Shown one piece after another: positions 40,836-48,407 of a stretch of DNA of 64,000 nucleotides. The notes under the pieces are model-generated. The model was not told the DNA's origin. It worked only from the letters and a program-made list of their open reading frames with translations, and did not search any database. Source of the stretch: Streptomyces massasporeus (GTDB taxonomy: Bacteria > Actinomycetota > Actinomycetes > Streptomycetales > Streptomycetaceae); NCBI RefSeq assembly GCF_014648995.1, contig NZ_BMSE01000002.1:186001-250000 (forward strand). Direction: 5' to 3'. A program made the translations under genes and the position numbers. The stretch's first letter is position 1. Every line of letters starts with the position of its first letter.

Positions 40836-42013
40836 GCCGCCTCCAGTGCCTCGGCGCGCAGGGCGGCAGCCCGCCGCAGGGCCGCCACGGCCGGGTCGTC
40901 GGGATCGCCCGCCTCGCCGCGCGCGGCCGCGAGGACGTCCTCGACCGTCGTGAGGCCGCCCAGCTCCGCCCGCAACGGACGCCCTAGCGAGGTCACCGCG
41001 CCCTCCTGGCGGGACCGGGCCCGGCAGTGGAAGGCCAGTTCGCACGCGGACAGGCACTCGGGCGCGTACGTCGCCGGGACCGACTCCACGGCCGCCGTCA
41101 GCTCATCGGAGGGCAGCTCGGGCGAGAAGCACGTGCCCTCGGGGAGCGCGTCGGCGATGTCCTCGATGCGGGTCAGCCGGGTCAGCTGGCGGGCCGTCAC
41201 CGCCCGCTGCTTGCGGATGTCGACGGCGGACGCGGCCGGCAGATTGGAGAAGTCCCTGGGGCAGACGAGCAGCACCCGGTGCCGCACCCGCGGGGCCGGG
41301 GCCCCCTCCGCGCCGAGACGGGCCGCGACCTCCTCCAGCGCCAGCACGTACACCGCCGCCTGCCGTGCCGCCGCCCCGACCTTCGCCGCGTCCGCCGAAC
41401 CGTCCAGCAAGGGGAAGGACTTGATCTCCACGACCGTCCAGCTGCCGTCCGGATGCACCACCACCGCGTCCGGCTCCAGAAAGGCGGGGGAGCCCGCGAC
41501 GTCCAGCGCGAGCATCGGATGGTCGAGCAGCGTCCACGCGCCCGGGTGCCCGGCGGCCTCCCGCAGCTCCAGCTCCGTACGGGCCGTGCGCCCCCGGGGA
41601 CCGGCCGCCGTCAGGTCGGGCACGCGCGCGTCGGCGGGCGGCTCGGCGGACCGGTCGAGCTTGTCGTGCACCAGCCGCAGCAGCTCCGCGCCGCCGTCGG
41701 CCTTGACCTTCGCCTCGAAGGCATTGCCTCGGGTGAGCGCGAACTGCGACTGCCCGAAGGCCGACGGCGCGCCCAGCGCGCTCGCCAGCGCCGCCTTGTT
41801 CACCCCGGCGCCGTCGAGGATCGCGCGCCGCGCACAACCGGGGTTGGCGGCCAGCGCCGCCAGGGCGCGCGCGTCCAGCGCCTTCGCGGGTACGTCGGGG
41901 CCGCGCAGCTCAGCGAGCCGCTGCCGGAGCGCCGTCCCCCGCGTCCTTGGGAGAGGCACCCGGCTCGGCTCCGTCTTCGAACCGCGACTCGCGCTGCCGT
42001 GGAATTCGCTCAC
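40826..42013 (-). CDS. RecB/Cas4-like PD-(D/E)XK nuclease with Fe-S cysteines
   Basis: 395 residues from the GTG 42013; GTG 42037 and TTG 42043 are longer options. Nuclease motifs: RGNAFE (Glu100), LEPDAVVVHPDG (Asp182), VVEIKSF (Glu196, Lys198) and QAAVY (QxxxY, 218-222). Four cysteines fit an iron-sulphur cluster of the AddB/Cas4/Dna2 type: Cys60 (NPGC) and, 260 residues later, Cys320-x3-Cys324-x5-Cys330 (ECLSACELAFHC). It should be a DNA end-processing or flap nuclease. It is the first gene of the three-gene operon and overlaps the 3' end of the upstream PAP2 gene by 104 bases in a different frame. Confidence 0.8.
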   Translation of the reverse strand: MSEFHGSASRGSKTEPSRVPLPRTRGTALRQRLAELRGPDVPAKALDARALAALAANPGCARRAILDGAGVNKAALASALGAPSAFGQSQFALTRGNAFEAKVKADGGAELLRLVHDKLDRSAEPPADARVPDLTAAGPRGRTARTELELREAAGHPGAWTLLDHPMLALDVAGSPAFLEPDAVVVHPDGSWTVVEIKSFPLLDGSADAAKVGAAARQAAVYVLALEEVAARLGAEGAPAPRVRHRVLLVCPRDFSNLPAASAVDIRKQRAVTARQLTRLTRIEDIADALPEGTCFSPELPSDELTAAVESVPATYAPECLSACELAFHCRARSRQEGAVTSLGRPLRAELGGLTTVEDVLAAARGEAGDPDDPAVAALRRAAALRAEALEAACR

Positions 42014-42902
42014 CCGCGGAAGTCTGGCATCCGGCACTGACAATCGAGGAACCCGCGGCGGAGGAGTCCGCCGCGACGGGGGCGGAAGCCGAGGCGGAGG
42101 AGTCCGCCGTGACCGGTGCGGCCGACGGCACGAACCGCGCCTTGACCCGGTCCGCGGTGCGCGTCACGACGGGGGCCAGCAGCAGCCCGACGCCCATGAC
42201 GGCCGCGCCCGCGACCGCGTCGAGGAAGTAGTGGTTGGCGGTGCCCATGACCACGATCGTGGTGATCAGCGGGTAGGCCACGGCGGCCGTCTTCGTCATG
42301 CGCGAACCGCCGAAGCGCCACAGCATCACGCCGCACCACAGGGCCCAGCCCACGTGCAGACTCGGCATGGCCGCGTACTGGTTGGTCATGTCCCCCATGC
42401 CGCGCGGTGCGCTCGCCGCACCGCCCCACCAGCCGTAGGAGCTGTACTGCGCCATCGTGTCCACGAAGCCGTGGCTCGCGTCGAGGAGCCGGGGCGGGCA
42501 GGTCGGCAGCAGGGTGAAGCCGATCAGGCCGATGAGGGTGGACGTCATCAGCCAGGTCCGCGCGGCGCGGTACCGCACGGCGCGGGAGCGGAAGAGCCAC
42601 ACCAGGACGGCCGGAGTGACCAGGTAGTGCAGCGACGCGTACCAGAAGTCGGCGGGTATGCCTATCCAGGCCTCGCGCGTGAAGAGGCGGTTGAGGGGGT
42701 GCTCGAAGTTGAGGTACAGCCCCTTCTCGAAGCGCAGGATCGTCAGACCGTGGTCGACGGCGCCGGAGACGTCGCCGCGGGCGAGGAGCCGGCCGGCCGA
42801 GTAGCACGCGTACACCAGCAGGATCAGCGGCAGCTCGGTCCACCAGCGCAGCCTGGGCGCGGGGGCCGCCGCCTCGGTGCCCGGTGTCTCGGTGTGCTGC
42901 AT
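41910..42902 (-). CDS. PAP2 superfamily (AUR1-like) membrane phosphatase/transferase
   Basis: 330 residues from the ATG 42902. It has six or so transmembrane segments and the PAP2 motifs MPSLHVGWALW (His) and GTANHYFLDAVAG (His, Asp), as in the IPC-synthase/AUR1-like branch that acts on lipid phosphates or transfers phospho-headgroups on the outer membrane face. After residue about 255 the C-terminus is a long disordered Ser/Ala/Glu tail. The last 34 codons overlap the nuclease gene, so the tail may be an extension past a lost stop. It starts divergently from the histidine phosphatase. Confidence 0.78.
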   Translation of the reverse strand: MQHTETPGTEAAAPAPRLRWWTELPLILLVYACYSAGRLLARGDVSGAVDHGLTILRFEKGLYLNFEHPLNRLFTREAWIGIPADFWYASLHYLVTPAVLVWLFRSRAVRYRAARTWLMTSTLIGLIGFTLLPTCPPRLLDASHGFVDTMAQYSSYGWWGGAASAPRGMGDMTNQYAAMPSLHVGWALWCGVMLWRFGGSRMTKTAAVAYPLITTIVVMGTANHYFLDAVAGAAVMGVGLLLAPVVTRTADRVKARFVPSAAPVTADSSASASAPVAADSSAAGSSIVSAGCQTSAGERIPRQRESRFEDGAEPGASPKDAGDGAPAAAR

Positions 42903-43010
42903 CCGATCGTCCTCCCCCTTCGTCGTCACGCGTAGCCCGTTCGGCCGTGCCACTTTACGGTGTGTGCGCCCGCCCCGGGGGGCGCCTCCGGCCCTCAAAG
43001 ACGCAGAGAT

Positions 43011-43037
43011 CGCCCCCCGGGTTGCCCACGGGGGGCG
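43011..43037 (+). other. GC-rich hairpin in the leader of the histidine phosphatase gene
   Basis: CGCCCCCCG at 43011-43019 pairs with CGGGGGGCG at 43029-43037 around a 9-base loop. It ends 66 bases before the ATG at 43104, in a divergent promoter region where a terminator would have nothing to stop. It may act as a leader structure; function unknown. Confidence 0.35.
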
Positions 43038-43103
43038 TGCGCGATGATGGAGGAGTTCCCCTTGCGCTGTTCTTCTCGCGTTGTTCTTCCGGAAAGGTGA
43101 CCC

Positions 43104-43727
43104 ATGCCCGCGCGCATCCTCCTGGCCCGCCACGGACAGACCGAGTGGTCCCTGTCCGGTAAGCACACGGGCAGGACCGACGTGCCGCTCCTCGAGGAAG
43201 GCCGGCGCGGCGCGAAGCTGCTCGGCGAGCGCCTGCACCGGGCCCCGTACGAGGGCCTGGCCGACGTCGAGGTGCGCACCAGCCCGCTGGCACGCGCGCG
43301 TGAGACCTGCGAACTGGCCGGCTTCGGCGACCGCGCGCGTACCTGGGACGCGTTGCTGGAGTGGGACTACGGGTCCTACGAGGGCATGACCCCCGCGGAC
43401 ATCCAGGCCGTCCGGCCCGGCTGGCTGATCTGGCGCGACGGTGTCCCGGGCGGGGAGTCGCTCGCCGAGGTCACGGCCCGGGCCGACGAGGTGGTCTCCT
43501 GGGCCCGCTCCGAGGACCGCGACGTCCTGGTCTTCGCCCACGGGCACATCCTGCGCTCCATCGGGGCGCGGTGGCTCGGCCTGCCGATCGACTTCGCGGC
43601 CCGGATCCGGCTGAACCCGACGTCGCTGTCGGTGCTGGGCTGGGCCTACGGGGAGCCGGCGATCGAGAGCTGGAACGACCTGGGGCACCTCGCCCAGGAC
43701 GTGCCGGACGTCGCGCGGCGGGCGTGA
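43104..43727 (+). CDS. Histidine phosphatase family protein
   Basis: 207 residues of the phosphoglycerate-mutase-like superfamily. The phospho-acceptor is in [10 protein letters not shown] (His10 in the RHG motif), with Arg in [15 protein letters not shown], Glu in [12 protein letters not shown] and the second His in [13 protein letters not shown]. It dephosphorylates a small cytoplasmic phosphate ester; in mycobacteria and Streptomyces such enzymes are usually called acid phosphatases. It starts at the ATG 43104 behind GGAAAGG. It is a single-gene unit convergent with the XRE/TPR regulator. Confidence 0.88.
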   Translation: MPARILLARHGQTEWSLSGKHTGRTDVPLLEEGRRGAKLLGERLHRAPYEGLADVEVRTSPLARARETCELAGFGDRARTWDALLEWDYGSYEGMTPADIQAVRPGWLIWRDGVPGGESLAEVTARADEVVSWARSEDRDVLVFAHGHILRSIGARWLGLPIDFAARIRLNPTSLSVLGWAYGEPAIESWNDLGHLAQDVPDVARRA

Positions 43728-43743
43728 CGTTCGCGACAGTCCC

Positions 43744-45195
43744 TCAGGCCGTCCGCGGCGCCGAGGCGTGCCGCTCCAGGAACGCCGACACTCCGGAGGC
43801 CCTGCGGTGCGGCAGCAGCACCCGCGCGGTCGCCGCCAGCATGGTCTGGACGCGGGACGACTGGACCTCCTCCAGCAGATCCAGCACCCGCATCCCCGCC
43901 ACCGCCGCCTCGTCCGGCCGGCCACCGCGCGCGAGGTCGTCCGCCAGCTCCGCCGTGTAGAGGGCGATGTTCCGCGTGAAGTGCGGATCCTGCAGCTCGG
44001 CGGCGCGCCGCGCGTGCCGTGCCGCCCGGGGCCAGTCGCCGAGCGTGGACCAGCACTGCGCCTCCAGGCCCTCCAGTTCGGCCTCCCCGTAGAAGCTCAT
44101 CCACTCGGGGTCGGCGTCCGAGGGGCCCCGCTCGAAGAAGGCCTGCGCCCGGGCCAGTGCCTGTTCGCAGCCGACGCGGTCGGCCAGTCCGGCCCAGCCG
44201 CCCGCCTCGCGCAGCGCCAGCAGCGACATCAGCCGGGCCGAGCCCACGGGCCGGGCGACGCGTTGCGCGGCCTGGGCCGCCCGGACCGCCTCGCGTGGCC
44301 GGCCCGCGTCGCGCGCGAGGAACGCCGTGTTGCAGAAGGCGTGCGCCTCAAGGCCCGGGTCGCCGGTCATCCGGGCGGTCGCGAGGGCCTCCGCGTAGTG
44401 CGAGCGGGCGTCGTCGAAGCGCCCCGAGTCGTGGGCCAGCCAGCCCACGGAGATGGCCAGTTCACCGGCACCGGAGTAGAGCCGGTCCGCCGTGGTCTGC
44501 CGGGTCGTCCCGGCGTCCAGCAGGGCGTAGGCGGCGCGCAGCGGGGCGGCGGCGCGGCGGTAGAGGCCGTCCGCGCCGTGCCGGTCGTCGAGCAGCCGGA
44601 TCCGGCGGACGGCTTCTTCCAGGGCGCCCGCGTCGCTCGCCCCGGCGCGGTGCACGGGGCGCTGTGCCGCCGAGGCGTCGCGGGAGAGGCCGACAGGCCC
44701 CAGTGAGGCGGCGGCCACCGTGGCGCCTCCGCCGGTCATGAACGCGCGACGTAGCACGTCGCTCTCCTCGTAGGTGTCGTGCGGGTGGTACGGGTCGTAC
44801 GGGTTCTGCGTTTCATACGGCTCGCACGCCCCGCTGGTCTCACTCGTGGCGTTCACCGGGTTCGCGGTGCGCGTCAGGGGCGCGTCCTCGGTGTCGCGCG
44901 CCCGGCGTCCGCGTACCGACGAGCGGGGCGCGAACCCCAGGTCGGTGAGTGTGCGGCCTGGGTACATGTGCAAAAACACCCGTTCGTACGCGTAGTTGGG
45001 GCAGCGGATCTCGCCCGCCTCGACCCGGCCGATGTACCGCGCGTCACAGCTGACCTGCTCGCCGATCTCGAGCCCGGCCCGGCGGATCACCGCGGCGAAC
45101 TCGGCCGGCGAGCGCTGTCCGCGCAGTCGCCGGAAGACGAGGTTCGGCCGTGGTGGCCGGTGGGGTTGAGACGAGGTCACCGTTGACGACGCCAT
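43744..45195 (-). CDS. XRE-type regulator with tetratricopeptide-like domain
   Basis: 483 residues from the ATG 45195, with GGGAGG 9 bases upstream. An N-terminal helix-turn-helix-like region (SPAEFAAVIRRAGLEIGEQV, SCDARYIGRVEAGEIRCPNY) is followed by a disordered linker containing a Tat-like stretch (LRRAFMTGGGATVAAASLG). A C-terminal helical-repeat domain of TPR type spans about 180-470 (RFDDARSHYAEALATARMTG; GRPREAVRAAQAAQRVARPV). This is a common Streptomyces architecture whose ligands are mostly unknown. It is probably a cytoplasmic transcription factor sensing a peptide or metabolite. Confidence 0.7.
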   Translation of the reverse strand: MASSTVTSSQPHRPPRPNLVFRRLRGQRSPAEFAAVIRRAGLEIGEQVSCDARYIGRVEAGEIRCPNYAYERVFLHMYPGRTLTDLGFAPRSSVRGRRARDTEDAPLTRTANPVNATSETSGACEPYETQNPYDPYHPHDTYEESDVLRRAFMTGGGATVAAASLGPVGLSRDASAAQRPVHRAGASDAGALEEAVRRIRLLDDRHGADGLYRRAAAPLRAAYALLDAGTTRQTTADRLYSGAGELAISVGWLAHDSGRFDDARSHYAEALATARMTGDPGLEAHAFCNTAFLARDAGRPREAVRAAQAAQRVARPVGSARLMSLLALREAGGWAGLADRVGCEQALARAQAFFERGPSDADPEWMSFYGEAELEGLEAQCWSTLGDWPRAARHARRAAELQDPHFTRNIALYTAELADDLARGGRPDEAAVAGMRVLDLLEEVQSSRVQTMLAATARVLLPHRRASGVSAFLERHASAPRTA

Positions 45196-45494
45196 GGCCG
45201 GGTCCTCCCGTGCGAACCGTCGAACCATGCCGGATCCAGGGCCGCTTGTTGCGAGTTTGTCCGCATGGGTGGCCCCGTGCCCGGCGGGCAAGAACGTACC
45301 TGCTGTGATGGAGTCGCCACGCTGGGTTTGGCGACAAACCGGATATCCCATCCGTGATCTGCCATGAAGTGCCATCCTTTGCGGCTCACTTCCGCCGTAG
45401 CCGTTGACGCTGTGCCGCGTTGAACCTCGCGGACCGGGAGGCCCCCGACTCCCGACCGCTCGTCCAAGCAGGGGTTTTCGTGGTGGAGGCCGGG
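45196..45494. other. Divergent intergenic region
   Basis: A 299-bp gene-free interval between the XRE/TPR regulator (-) and the hypothetical at 45495 (+). It contains the small perfect hairpin GGTTTG-GCGA-CAAACC at 45325-45340 and TTGACG near 45405, a possible -35 for the plus-strand gene. No RNA gene or terminator is evident. Confidence 0.4.
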
Positions 45495-45890
45495 ATGGAG
45501 ACCAGCCGGATCGACGATCCTCGTACGCCGCCGGGTGCACCGGCGGCCGGCTGCGATGTGGTGACGGTGCCGGCGCGGCAGGGGCTGGAGGCGGTCGACA
45601 TCCTGCGGCGCGGACCAGGGGACGCGGTGGGACCCGTGCTGCACGACGACGGTGGTGACACCCTGGGCTTCCTGGTTCCGCCGGGGACGGCCGCCGGGTG
45701 GGACGTGCCGGGCAGCACCTGCACACAGACCGACGGGCGCGGACAGACCCTGGCACCCGAGTCTCCCGTGGCGGGCTCGGACTGGCTGCTGCCGCCCGGC
45801 GAGGCGGACCTCGCGACCGATCCGGCGGTGCTGCGCGAGGCCCTGGGGGAGGCCGCCCGGATGATCAAGGCGGCGGACAGCTGCCGCTGA
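45495..45890 (+). CDS. Conserved Streptomyces hypothetical protein
   Basis: 131 residues from the ATG 45495, with GGAGG 5 bases upstream. It is a compact soluble domain: RTPPGAPAAGCDVVTVPARQ, GPGDAVGPVLHDDGGDTLGF, LVPPGTAAGWDVPGSTC, SDWLLPPGEADLATDPAVLR. It resembles the small N-terminal-like domains of primase/polymerase-related Streptomyces proteins. No catalytic motif is visible and no function is known. It is divergent from the XRE/TPR regulator. A degenerate repeat begins 6 bases after its stop. Confidence 0.62.
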   Translation: METSRIDDPRTPPGAPAAGCDVVTVPARQGLEAVDILRRGPGDAVGPVLHDDGGDTLGFLVPPGTAAGWDVPGSTCTQTDGRGQTLAPESPVAGSDWLLPPGEADLATDPAVLREALGEAARMIKAADSCR

Positions 45891-45895
45891 GGCCC

Positions 45896-46035
45896 CCGGC
45901 CGGCTGACACTCGGCTGCCTCCGGTCGGCTGACGCTGGTCTACCCCGGTCGGCCGGCGCTGGAGTGCTCCCGGCCGGCCGATGCCGGGATGCGTCCGGCC
46001 GACGGGCGCTGGGGCCCCCGGCCGGCCGTACACGC
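45896..46035. repeat. Degenerate 24-25-bp tandem repeat after a stop codon
   Basis: About five and a half units begin CCGGYCGGCYGACGCTGG and run to about 46035, starting 6 bases after the TGA at 45888-45890. The units drift at both ends. They occupy most of the gap before the methyltransferase-fold gene at 46104. No coding is evident. Confidence 0.6.
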
Positions 46036-46091
46036 CGGCGTCCCGCCTTCCGGGCCGCCGGAGCCGTACGCCCTGCTTAGCAGCCCACCCC

Positions 46092-46104
46092 GATAATGAG
46101 CCCA
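46092..46104 (+). promoter_or_regulatory. Possible leaderless promoter (-10 GATAAT)
   Basis: GATAAT at 46092-46097 is followed after 6 bases by the ATG. That spacing puts the transcription start at or next to the A of the start codon, and there is no purine-rich SD. The -35 region is not a good match, so this is tentative. Confidence 0.35.
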
Positions 46105-46973
46105 TGGGAAAGTCCAAGGGCGGCCGGCGCAGACAGGCCGGTGCGGAGGCCGTCGTCGAGAGCGTCGACGGCGGGCTCGCCGAGCTGATCCCCGACCGCG
46201 AGCGGGCCCGGGCCTGGACCCTGGTGATCGACGGGGCCCCGCAGTCGCACGTCGACCTGGACGACCCGGCGTACCTGTCCTTCGAGTACCAGCGCCGCCT
46301 CGGGCACGTGATCGACCTCGTCGCCCCGCCCGCCCGGCCCGTGCACGCCGTGCACCTCGGCGGCGGCGCCCTCACCCTCGCCCGCTACGTCGCCGCCACC
46401 CGGCCCCGCTCCACCCAGCAGGTCGTCGAGCGGGACGGCACCCTCGTCCAACTGGTCCGACGAGAGCTGCCGTTGGATCCGAACGCGCGCATACGGGTGC
46501 GCTCCACCGACGCCCGCGAGGGCCTCGCCAAGGTGCCGGACGGCTGGGCCGACCTCGTCATCACCGACGTGTTCAGCGGGGCCCGGACACCGGCCCACCT
46601 GACCTCGACCGAGTTCCTCGACGACGTGCGCAGGGCCCTCAAACCCGGCGGGGTCTACGCCGCCAACCTCGCCGACGGACCGCCGCTCGCCCACCTGCGG
46701 GGCCAGATCGCCACCGCCGCCGTCCGGTTCGAGGAGCTCGCGCTGGTCGCGGATCCCGCGGTGCTGCGCGGCAAGCGCTTCGGGAACGCGGTCCTGGTCG
46801 CCTCCGACCGCCCGCTGCCCGTCGCCGAGCTGACCCGCCTCGCCGCCTCCGACCCGCATCCCGCCCGGGTCGAGCACGGCAGGACCCTCACGGACTTCAC
46901 CGGCGGGGCCGCGCCCGTCACGGACGTCGCGGCGGTGGCGTCGCCCGCACCGCCCGCGTCGGTGTTCAGATGA
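46104..46973 (+). CDS. Spermidine synthase-fold (SAM-dependent methyltransferase-like) protein
   Basis: 289 residues. SPRDLY/Rossmann features are visible: VHAVHLGGGALTLARYVAAT (nucleotide-binding loop), QQVVERDGTLVQLVRRELPL, IRVRSTDAREGLAKVPDGWA, DLVITDVFSGARTPAHLT and LKPGGVYAANLAD. In the actinobacterial group usually annotated as fused or spermidine synthase-like, aminopropyl transfer has not been shown for most members. The ATG at 46104 is only 6 bases after the -10-like GATAAT (46092-46097) and has no SD, so a leaderless transcript is likely. Confidence 0.8.
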   Translation: MGKSKGGRRRQAGAEAVVESVDGGLAELIPDRERARAWTLVIDGAPQSHVDLDDPAYLSFEYQRRLGHVIDLVAPPARPVHAVHLGGGALTLARYVAATRPRSTQQVVERDGTLVQLVRRELPLDPNARIRVRSTDAREGLAKVPDGWADLVITDVFSGARTPAHLTSTEFLDDVRRALKPGGVYAANLADGPPLAHLRGQIATAAVRFEELALVADPAVLRGKRFGNAVLVASDRPLPVAELTRLAASDPHPARVEHGRTLTDFTGGAAPVTDVAAVASPAPPASVFR

Positions 46974-47046
46974 TCCCCGAGGGCACTCGACAGACGCCGA
47001 TGCCCGCCGACGGCCCTCAGCAGGCGCCGATCACCGCGTACCGCAC

Positions 47047-47577
47047 TCAGTAGGTCCCGATCTCCACCCGCGGCGGCCCGTCGTGCCAGGTGCAGAACAC
47101 CGACACCCGGTCCGCACCCGAGGAGAACTCCACGCGGATCCACGACTCCGTCTTCCACACCTGCATCGACCAGCCCGCCCCGGGTGTCGCCGAGACGAGC
47201 GAGGCGGAGGTCCTGCCCAGGTCGAAGACCGCCCGGCCGCCGTCGGTGTCGTAGCTCTTGACCCGGCCGGAGGCGGCGGGGGCGGTGCCGGGCGAGGACG
47301 TGGACGAGGACGGCGTGGGGGAGGGGGCCGGTTTCCCGGACGCGGACGCCGGAGGCGTGCTCGGCTGCCGCCGCTTCGGCGGAGGCGTCCGTTCCGGCTC
47401 CGGCGTGGCCAGCGCCTTCGGCTCCCGCGTGGACGCGTCGGCGGCCTTGATGGGCAGGGCGCGCGGCGGGTCGTAGGCCGTTCCCGCCATCACCGTGTGG
47501 ACACCCCACCACGACAGCGTGACCGCCGCGCCCGTGGCGAGCAGCCAGGCCAGTCCGTGTACGAGTCCTCTGCGCAT
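47047..47577 (-). CDS. Secreted or membrane-anchored hypothetical protein
   Basis: 176 residues from the ATG 47577. An N-terminal membrane segment (HGLAWLLATGAAVTLSWWGV) precedes a Pro/Ser/Thr-rich linker (about 45-105), then a compact C-terminal domain (RVKSYDTDGGRAVFDLGRTS, GWSMQVWKTESWIRVEFSSG, DRVSVFCTWHDGPPRVEIG). It is divergent from, and 131 bp away from, the response-regulator gene. That arrangement is typical for a target or accessory protein of a two-component system. Function unknown. Confidence 0.65.
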   Translation of the reverse strand: MRRGLVHGLAWLLATGAAVTLSWWGVHTVMAGTAYDPPRALPIKAADASTREPKALATPEPERTPPPKRRQPSTPPASASGKPAPSPTPSSSTSSPGTAPAASGRVKSYDTDGGRAVFDLGRTSASLVSATPGAGWSMQVWKTESWIRVEFSSGADRVSVFCTWHDGPPRVEIGTY

Positions 47578-47708
47578 CGCGGGCCATATTGCCTCACGCG
47601 CCCCACGCGTGGCCCGCAAACGGCGTCCTGCGGTACCCCGTTGTCCACAGCAGGGGAGTTGTCCACAGGCCCGCACCCGGCTGTTCGAGATGGCGTACGG
47701 TGCGGCGC

Positions 47709-48407
47709 ATGGCAAGTGTTCTCGTGGTCGAGGACGACCAGTTCGTACGCTCGGCGCTGATCCGGCATCTGACCGACGCCTCGCACACCGTGCGCAGCGT
47801 CGGGACGGCGCTGGAGGCGCTGCGCGAGGTCGCCCATGTCCGCTTCGACGTGGTGATCCTGGACCTCGGACTGCCCGATCTCGACGGGTCCGAGGCCCTG
47901 AAGATGCTGCGCGGGATCACGGACGTGCCGGTGATCGTCGCCACGGCCCGGGACGACGAGACGGAGATCGTACGGCTGTTGAACGCCGGGGCGGACGACT
48001 ACCTGACCAAGCCCTTCTCGGTCGAGCACCTCTCGGCCCGGATGGCGGCCGTGCTGCGCCGCGCCCGCTCCGGCGCCGCGGAAGGGGAGCCGTCCCCCGT
48101 GATCCGGGTCGGCGGCCTGACCGTCGACCCGCTGCGCCGCCAGGCCGAGCTGGACGGCACGCGACTCGACCTCACCCGGCGCGAGTTCGACCTGCTCGCC
48201 TTCCTCGCCGGCCGGCCCGGCGTCGTCGTCCCCCGCAAGGAACTGCTCGCCGAGGTGTGGCAGCAGTCCTACGGCGACGACCAGACCATCGACGTCCATC
48301 TGTCCTGGCTGCGCAGGAAACTGGGCGAGACGGCGGCCAGCCCGCGCTATCTGCACACCCTGCGGGGCGTCGGCGTGAAGCTCGAACCACCGGGGGCGCC
48401 GCGATGA
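47709..48407 (+). CDS. OmpR/PhoB-family response regulator
   Basis: 232 residues. The receiver domain has VVEDD (9-10), the phospho-acceptor Asp52 in VILDLGLPDLDG and Lys101 in YLTKPFS. The C-terminal winged-helix domain has LDLTRREFDLLAFLAGRPGV and DDQTIDVHLSWLRRKLGETA. It is coupled to the sensor kinase by a 4-base ATGA overlap. The divergent secreted protein at 47047 and the sugar-transport operon downstream are candidate targets. The signal is unknown. Confidence 0.92.
   Translation: MASVLVVEDDQFVRSALIRHLTDASHTVRSVGTALEALREVAHVRFDVVILDLGLPDLDGSEALKMLRGITDVPVIVATARDDETEIVRLLNAGADDYLTKPFSVEHLSARMAAVLRRARSGAAEGEPSPVIRVGGLTVDPLRRQAELDGTRLDLTRREFDLLAFLAGRPGVVVPRKELLAEVWQQSYGDDQTIDVHLSWLRRKLGETAASPRYLHTLRGVGVKLEPPGAPR

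Noticed and set aside
37912..42902. Reading the nuclease-helicase operon as a known anti-phage system
   Set aside because: The combination resembles parts of several defence systems, but gene order and domains match none I can name, and no mobile or defence genes adjoin it. It is kept as a finding, not a defence call.
39309..42935. 1208-codon plus-strand open frame opposite the nuclease-helicase operon
   Set aside because: Antisense shadow in a very GC-rich region; the minus-strand genes have clear motifs and coupled starts.
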